Shown one piece after another: positions 60,910 through 64,000 of a stretch of DNA of 64,000 nucleotides; the stretch's first letter is position 1; the number at the start of each line of letters is the position of its first letter. Source of the stretch: an uncultured Oscillospiraceae bacterium. Lineage in GTDB: Bacteria > Bacillota > Clostridia > Oscillospirales > Oscillospiraceae. Made by a program: the position numbers and the translations under genes. The DNA lies in contig CAKTTB010000005.1 of the NCBI GenBank assembly GCA_934613505.1, positions 62,001-126,000 on the forward strand, given 5' to 3'. Below the pieces are notes generated by a model. That model made no database searches and was not told the DNA's origin. It saw only the letters and a program-made list of their open reading frames with translations.

Positions 60910-61358
60910 TCAGCGCCTGTCTGCTCGGCGCCCAGTGCCGCTACGACGGCGAATCGAAGCCCCTCATGCAGACGGTCGCGCTCATGGAGCGCTATCACCT
61001 CATCCCCATCTGTCCGGAGCAGCTCGGCGGCCTTCCGACACCGCGCGAGCCGTCGGAGCGTCTGGGCGAAGCCGTCGTCACAAAAGGCGGCGCGGACGTG
61101 ACCGCGCAGTTTTCCCGCGGCGCCGCGCAGGCGCTGCATCTGGCACGGCTGTTCGGCTGCAAAAAAGCCATCCTCAAGGCCCGCAGCCCCAGCTGCGGCA
61201 GCGGCACGGTCTACGACGGCAGCTTCAGCGGCCGTCTGACAGACGGCGACGGCGTCACCGCCGCGCTTCTCAAGGCGAACGGGATCACCGTCTATTCCGA
61301 GGAAGATCTCGACCAGCTGCTCGCAGAGGAAACGGACGCGGAGGCCGGTTTTCTGTAA
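60894..61358 (+). CDS. DUF523 family protein (TudS-like, probable Fe-S desulfidase fold)
   Basis: A 154-residue protein. Conserved family features: ISACLLGAQCRYDG at the start, PICPEQLGGLPTPREPSE and RSPSCGSGTVYDGSF. Cys9, Cys40 and Cys101 match the three cysteines that bind a [4Fe-4S] cluster in 2-thiouracil desulfurase TudS of the same family. A role in desulfurising or repairing thio-nucleobases would fit its translational coupling with a Nudix enzyme. That is inference; DUF523 proteins are otherwise uncharacterised. Confidence 0.85.
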   Translation: MENILISACLLGAQCRYDGESKPLMQTVALMERYHLIPICPEQLGGLPTPREPSERLGEAVVTKGGADVTAQFSRGAAQALHLARLFGCKKAILKARSPSCGSGTVYDGSFSGRLTDGDGVTAALLKANGITVYSEEDLDQLLAEETDAEAGFL

Positions 61359-61377
61359 GCGATGCAATAAAAAATAG

Positions 61378-61404
61378 TCGCCCGCCGGAGATCCCGGCGG
61401 GCGA
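61378..61404. terminator. Bidirectional terminator between the DUF523 gene and brnQ
   Basis: Perfect 11-bp GC-rich stem (61378-61388 with 61394-61404), five-base loop, preceded by an A-rich stretch that gives a T-run for the minus-strand brnQ transcript. Confidence 0.8.
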
Positions 61405-61411
61405 TCTGAAT

Positions 61412-62770
61412 TTATGCGGCTTTTTTCTTTTTGGACAGATGGATCGCAAGGCCGATAACGAAGCCGATCAGCGCGGGCAGGAGCCAGCCGAGGTTCTTTT
61501 CAAACAGCGGCAGGTACCGGTCAGCAAAGGCGATGATCGGTTCGAGATGCAGCGAAGCCTGCACGGCGTCGGGCAGCGTCTTCATGAAATCAAAGATGGC
61601 CGCGGCCCACGTGCCGATCATGACGGCGATATACACCGCGCGGTCATGCTGGAAGTGCTTGCCGATGAACGCGAGCGCAATGAGAGCGATCGCGGGCGGG
61701 TAGATGAGCATCAGGACGGGGATGGAATACTCGATGATCGCGCTCAGGCCGACGTTGGAGACCGCAAAGGAGAAAAGCGTGAACAGAACGGCCCAGACCG
61801 GATAGGAGATCTTGCCGTGGGTCATCTTGACGAACGTCTCCGAGCAGGAGGTCACAAGGCCGATGGAGGTCTTGAGGCAGGCGAAGGTGATCGTGATGGC
61901 GAGGATGATCTGGCCGACGCCGCCGAAGTAGTGGCCGGCGATCTGCGTCAGGGCGATACCGCCGTTGTCCGAGGTCTCGAACAGGCCGCGGGACTGCGTC
62001 CCCATCAGGATGGTGACGACGTAGATGACCGCCATCAGGATACCGGTCAGCACGCCGGAGCCAAGCACGTCATAGGCGACCGCATTGTCATCGCTGACGC
62101 CCATACGGCGGATGACGTCGATGACGACGATACCGAATGCGAGACCTGCGATGGCGTCCATGGTGCCGTAGCCCTCAATGAACGAGGAGAAGAACGCGCC
62201 GGTCTTGTAGGCCTCCGCAGGCTCGACCTCGGAAACAGAGGTACTCGGATGCGTCAGCGCGGCAATGACGAGGACGGCGAGGAACAGCAGGAAAATGGGG
62301 TTGATGATCTTGCCGATCCAGAGCGTGATCTTGCCCGGACGCAGCGAGAAAAACAGCACGAACGCGAAGAAGATGGCCGAGAAGATCAGAAGCGCCAGCC
62401 ATTCCTTCGAGCCGTCTCCCAGCATGGGCGTCACGCCCGTGGTGAACGACACGGTCGCGCAGCGCGGGATGGCGAACAGCGGGCCGATCGTCAGGTACAG
62501 AAGGCAGGTAAAGAAAATGCCGTAGCCCTTGCCAACCTTGCTGGAGAGTGCCTGCAGGCCGTCGGAGTGGGTAATGCCGATGGCGGCGACGCCGAAGATG
62601 GGGATGCCGACGGCGGTGATGATAAAGCCGACGATCGCGGGCCAGACATTACTGCCGGCCATCTGGCCGAGGTGGACCGGGAAGATCAGGTTGCCGGCGC
62701 CGAAAAACATGCCGAACAGCGTGCCGGCGACAAGCAGCTTCTGCTTGAAGGTCAGTTTCTTTATGGTCAT
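61412..62770 (-). CDS. brnQ: Branched-chain amino acid carrier BrnQ
   Basis: A 452-residue, 12-helix sodium- or proton-coupled importer of leucine, isoleucine and valine (LIVCS family). The family signature near the N-terminus (LVAGTLFGMFFGAGNLIFPVHLGQMAG) and VGKGYGIFFTCLLYLTIGPLFAIPRCATVSFTTG are unmistakable. AAGGAGAG precedes the ATG at 62770. Divergent from a LysR-type gene that may control it. Confidence 0.93.
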   Translation of the reverse strand: MTIKKLTFKQKLLVAGTLFGMFFGAGNLIFPVHLGQMAGSNVWPAIVGFIITAVGIPIFGVAAIGITHSDGLQALSSKVGKGYGIFFTCLLYLTIGPLFAIPRCATVSFTTGVTPMLGDGSKEWLALLIFSAIFFAFVLFFSLRPGKITLWIGKIINPIFLLFLAVLVIAALTHPSTSVSEVEPAEAYKTGAFFSSFIEGYGTMDAIAGLAFGIVVIDVIRRMGVSDDNAVAYDVLGSGVLTGILMAVIYVVTILMGTQSRGLFETSDNGGIALTQIAGHYFGGVGQIILAITITFACLKTSIGLVTSCSETFVKMTHGKISYPVWAVLFTLFSFAVSNVGLSAIIEYSIPVLMLIYPPAIALIALAFIGKHFQHDRAVYIAVMIGTWAAAIFDFMKTLPDAVQASLHLEPIIAFADRYLPLFEKNLGWLLPALIGFVIGLAIHLSKKKKAA

Positions 62771-62860
62771 GGAACATTCTCTCCTTCCGGAAACGTCAGG
62801 CCGATCGGCGCGGCGTTCCGTCTTTTCTTTCTCTCATGGGACTAATTGTAAACGCGGGGC

Positions 62861-62888
62861 TTGCAAAAGTGAAACGCGCGATTATAAT
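62861..62888 (+). promoter_or_regulatory. Promoter of the LysR gene next to brnQ
   Basis: TTGCAA (62861-62866), 16-base spacer, TATAAT (62883-62888). Confidence 0.6.
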
Positions 62889-62893
62889 AGTTA

Positions 62894-62910
62894 TATGACA
62901 ATTCGTCATA
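62894..62910. promoter_or_regulatory. Inverted repeat, likely LysR-type operator
   Basis: TATGAC (62894-62899) and GTCATA (62905-62910) with a five-base centre, a T-N-A type site placed just after the -10 of the regulator gene. Suits autoregulation. Confidence 0.5.
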
Positions 62911-62931
62911 CCCACGGAAGGAGCCTGCGGC

Positions 62932-63831
62932 ATGGACAGTAAAAAGCTTGAGATCTTAATAACGGCCGTCGACCTCGGCAGCTTTTCCAAGGCGGCGGAG
63001 GTCGTCGGCTATACGCAGTCCGGGCTGACGCATCTGGTGGACAGTCTGGAACGTGAGATCGGCCTGACGCTCGTGCAGCGCGACCACAGCGGCATCTCGC
63101 TCACCAAGGAGGGCGAAGCGCTGATGCCGGTCATCCGGGAGTTTCTGCGCGCGAACGCGAAGCTGGAAAACCAGATCGCCGCAATCACGGAAAACCAGAC
63201 CCAGACCATCCGCATCGCTGCCTACGCGAGCCTTGCGATGCACTGGATGCCGGAGATCCTGTACCGCTTCCGCCGCGTGTGTCCGGAGGTGACCGTCGAT
63301 CTGCGCATGGTCGACCATGCGCTCGAGCCGTTTGAGCTGCTTGAGAAGTGGCAGACGGACGTCATTTTTGCGGCAAAGCAGAGCGGCTTTGTCTGCGACT
63401 GGACACCGCTTTACAGTGACCGGATGTACGCGATCCTCCCGGCGGATTATCCGACGGACGGCCGCGGCGAGTTCCCGATTGAGGCCTACGGCGGAAAGGA
63501 GTTCCTGATGCCCTACGGCCGGTTCGATATCGATGTCCGTGCCGCGTTTGACAAATATGGCGTAAAGCCGGTCATCCGTCCCTGCCATGTCGACGACGAG
63601 ACGGTCATCCGTATGGTCGGCAAGGGGCTTGGACTTTCCATGATGGCGGAGCTGATGCTCCGCGGACAGACGCCCGGCGTGCAGATCCTGCCCGTCAGCC
63701 CGTACACGAGCCGCGAGATCGGCATGGGTATGCACACGCGCGAGCAGATGCCGGCCGGCATTCTCCGCCTGCGCGAATGCGTGCTGGAGTTTATCGGCGA
63801 GCGGAAGACCGGGCTGCCATGGGAGCGGTAG
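62932..63831 (+). CDS. LysR-family transcriptional regulator divergent from brnQ
   Basis: A 299-residue regulator. N-terminal winged helix (about 1-60) with LGSFSKAAEVVGYTQSGLTHLVDSLEREIG, followed by a two-lobed effector domain (about 90-290). The start at 62932 follows GGAAGGAG. The divergent layout with brnQ and the inverted repeat between them suggest control of branched-chain amino acid uptake. Confidence 0.88.
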   Translation: MDSKKLEILITAVDLGSFSKAAEVVGYTQSGLTHLVDSLEREIGLTLVQRDHSGISLTKEGEALMPVIREFLRANAKLENQIAAITENQTQTIRIAAYASLAMHWMPEILYRFRRVCPEVTVDLRMVDHALEPFELLEKWQTDVIFAAKQSGFVCDWTPLYSDRMYAILPADYPTDGRGEFPIEAYGGKEFLMPYGRFDIDVRAAFDKYGVKPVIRPCHVDDETVIRMVGKGLGLSMMAELMLRGQTPGVQILPVSPYTSREIGMGMHTREQMPAGILRLRECVLEFIGERKTGLPWER

Positions 63832-63856
63832 ACAGCCGGGACGCGCCGAATTATGA

Positions 63857-63885
63857 TTGACGCTGTGCGGAGTTTGGACTATACT
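63857..63885 (+). promoter_or_regulatory. Promoter of the last, partial gene
   Basis: TTGACG (63857-63862), 17-base spacer, TATACT (63880-63885). Confidence 0.65.
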
Positions 63886-63947
63886 GTTTGCTGGCGGGCC
63901 GCTTCGGCCGGCACAGGGATGATTTTTTATAATGGAGTGTAGTAAGT

Positions 63948-64000
63948 ATGGAATTATATGAAGAACTGGACCTGCAGGACTGCCCGATCTGCCGCGGAAC
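63948..64000 (+). CDS. Start of an unidentified gene, cut by the window end
   Basis: ATG at 63948 with TGGAGTG upstream and a good promoter 60-90 bases before. Only 17 complete codons are visible (MELYEELDLQDCPICRG). The CPIC pair hints at a zinc-ribbon, but the family cannot be told from this. Confidence 0.5.
   Translation, partial: MELYEELDLQDCPICRG

Overview
The window looks like a chromosomal segment of a GC-rich, strictly anaerobic Clostridia, most likely an Oscillospiraceae-type gut fermenter. This is inferred from the gene repertoire: a clostridial-order rnf operon, Flx/Hdr electron-transfer proteins, a glycyl radical enzyme, an [FeFe] hydrogenase, a flavodiiron protein and a Dlt-like cluster. 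Many small inverted repeats lie between genes. I see no rRNA, tRNA, CRISPR array, insertion sequence or phage module.

Layout. 1-6024: apbE (partial), a NusG-II protein, a Gx membrane protein and rnfCDGEAB, closed by a strong terminator. 6041-14462 (minus): a six-gene operon (glycyl radical enzyme, its activase, Rbs-type ABC transporter, FGGY kinase), divergent from a LacI regulator that is followed by asparaginase and a phosphodiesterase (to 17728). 17773-25460: thiamine pyrophosphokinase with a split threonine/serine exporter, PrsW, a membrane-anchored unknown, an orphan NitT/TauT-type ATPase, a MATE pump, an L,D-transpeptidase and an internally deleted surE. 25615-31526: a Dlt-like activation/acyl-carrier/MBOAT cluster ending in an SGNH-deacetylase fusion. 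31580-43983 (minus): twelve genes running from malate dehydrogenase and fumarase through HdrBCA and FlxDCBA to fumarate reductase FrdBA and an AAEx-family exporter, with a LysR gene upstream. 45141-48672: a two-component system divergent from an HtrA protease. 49024-64000: [FeFe] hydrogenase, two small membrane proteins, a four-domain flavodiiron protein, PepD, a DnaJ-like/DnaK pair, a UgpC/MsmX-type ATPase with a structured leader, Nudix, DUF523, BrnQ with a divergent LysR, and the start of one more gene.

How it fits together. The minus-strand operon encodes a complete oxaloacetate-to-succinate branch with its own soluble electron-transfer machinery (NADH-type flavoprotein, MvhD-like adaptor, flavin-containing HdrA, CCG-type HdrB) and a plausible succinate exporter. 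No quinone-binding membrane anchor is present. A reasonable hypothesis is an NADH-dependent, possibly electron-bifurcating, fumarate reductase whose reduced ferredoxin is re-oxidised by the Rnf complex encoded 30 kb away, or by the [FeFe] hydrogenase.

The second candidate novelty is the glycyl radical enzyme. It sits in a sugar-uptake operon and has Cys-Asn-Asn where most characterised diol dehydratases and related lyases have Cys-Val-Glu. The third is the Dlt-like cluster, with an added acetyltransferase and a carbohydrate deacetylase fused to the DltD-like position.
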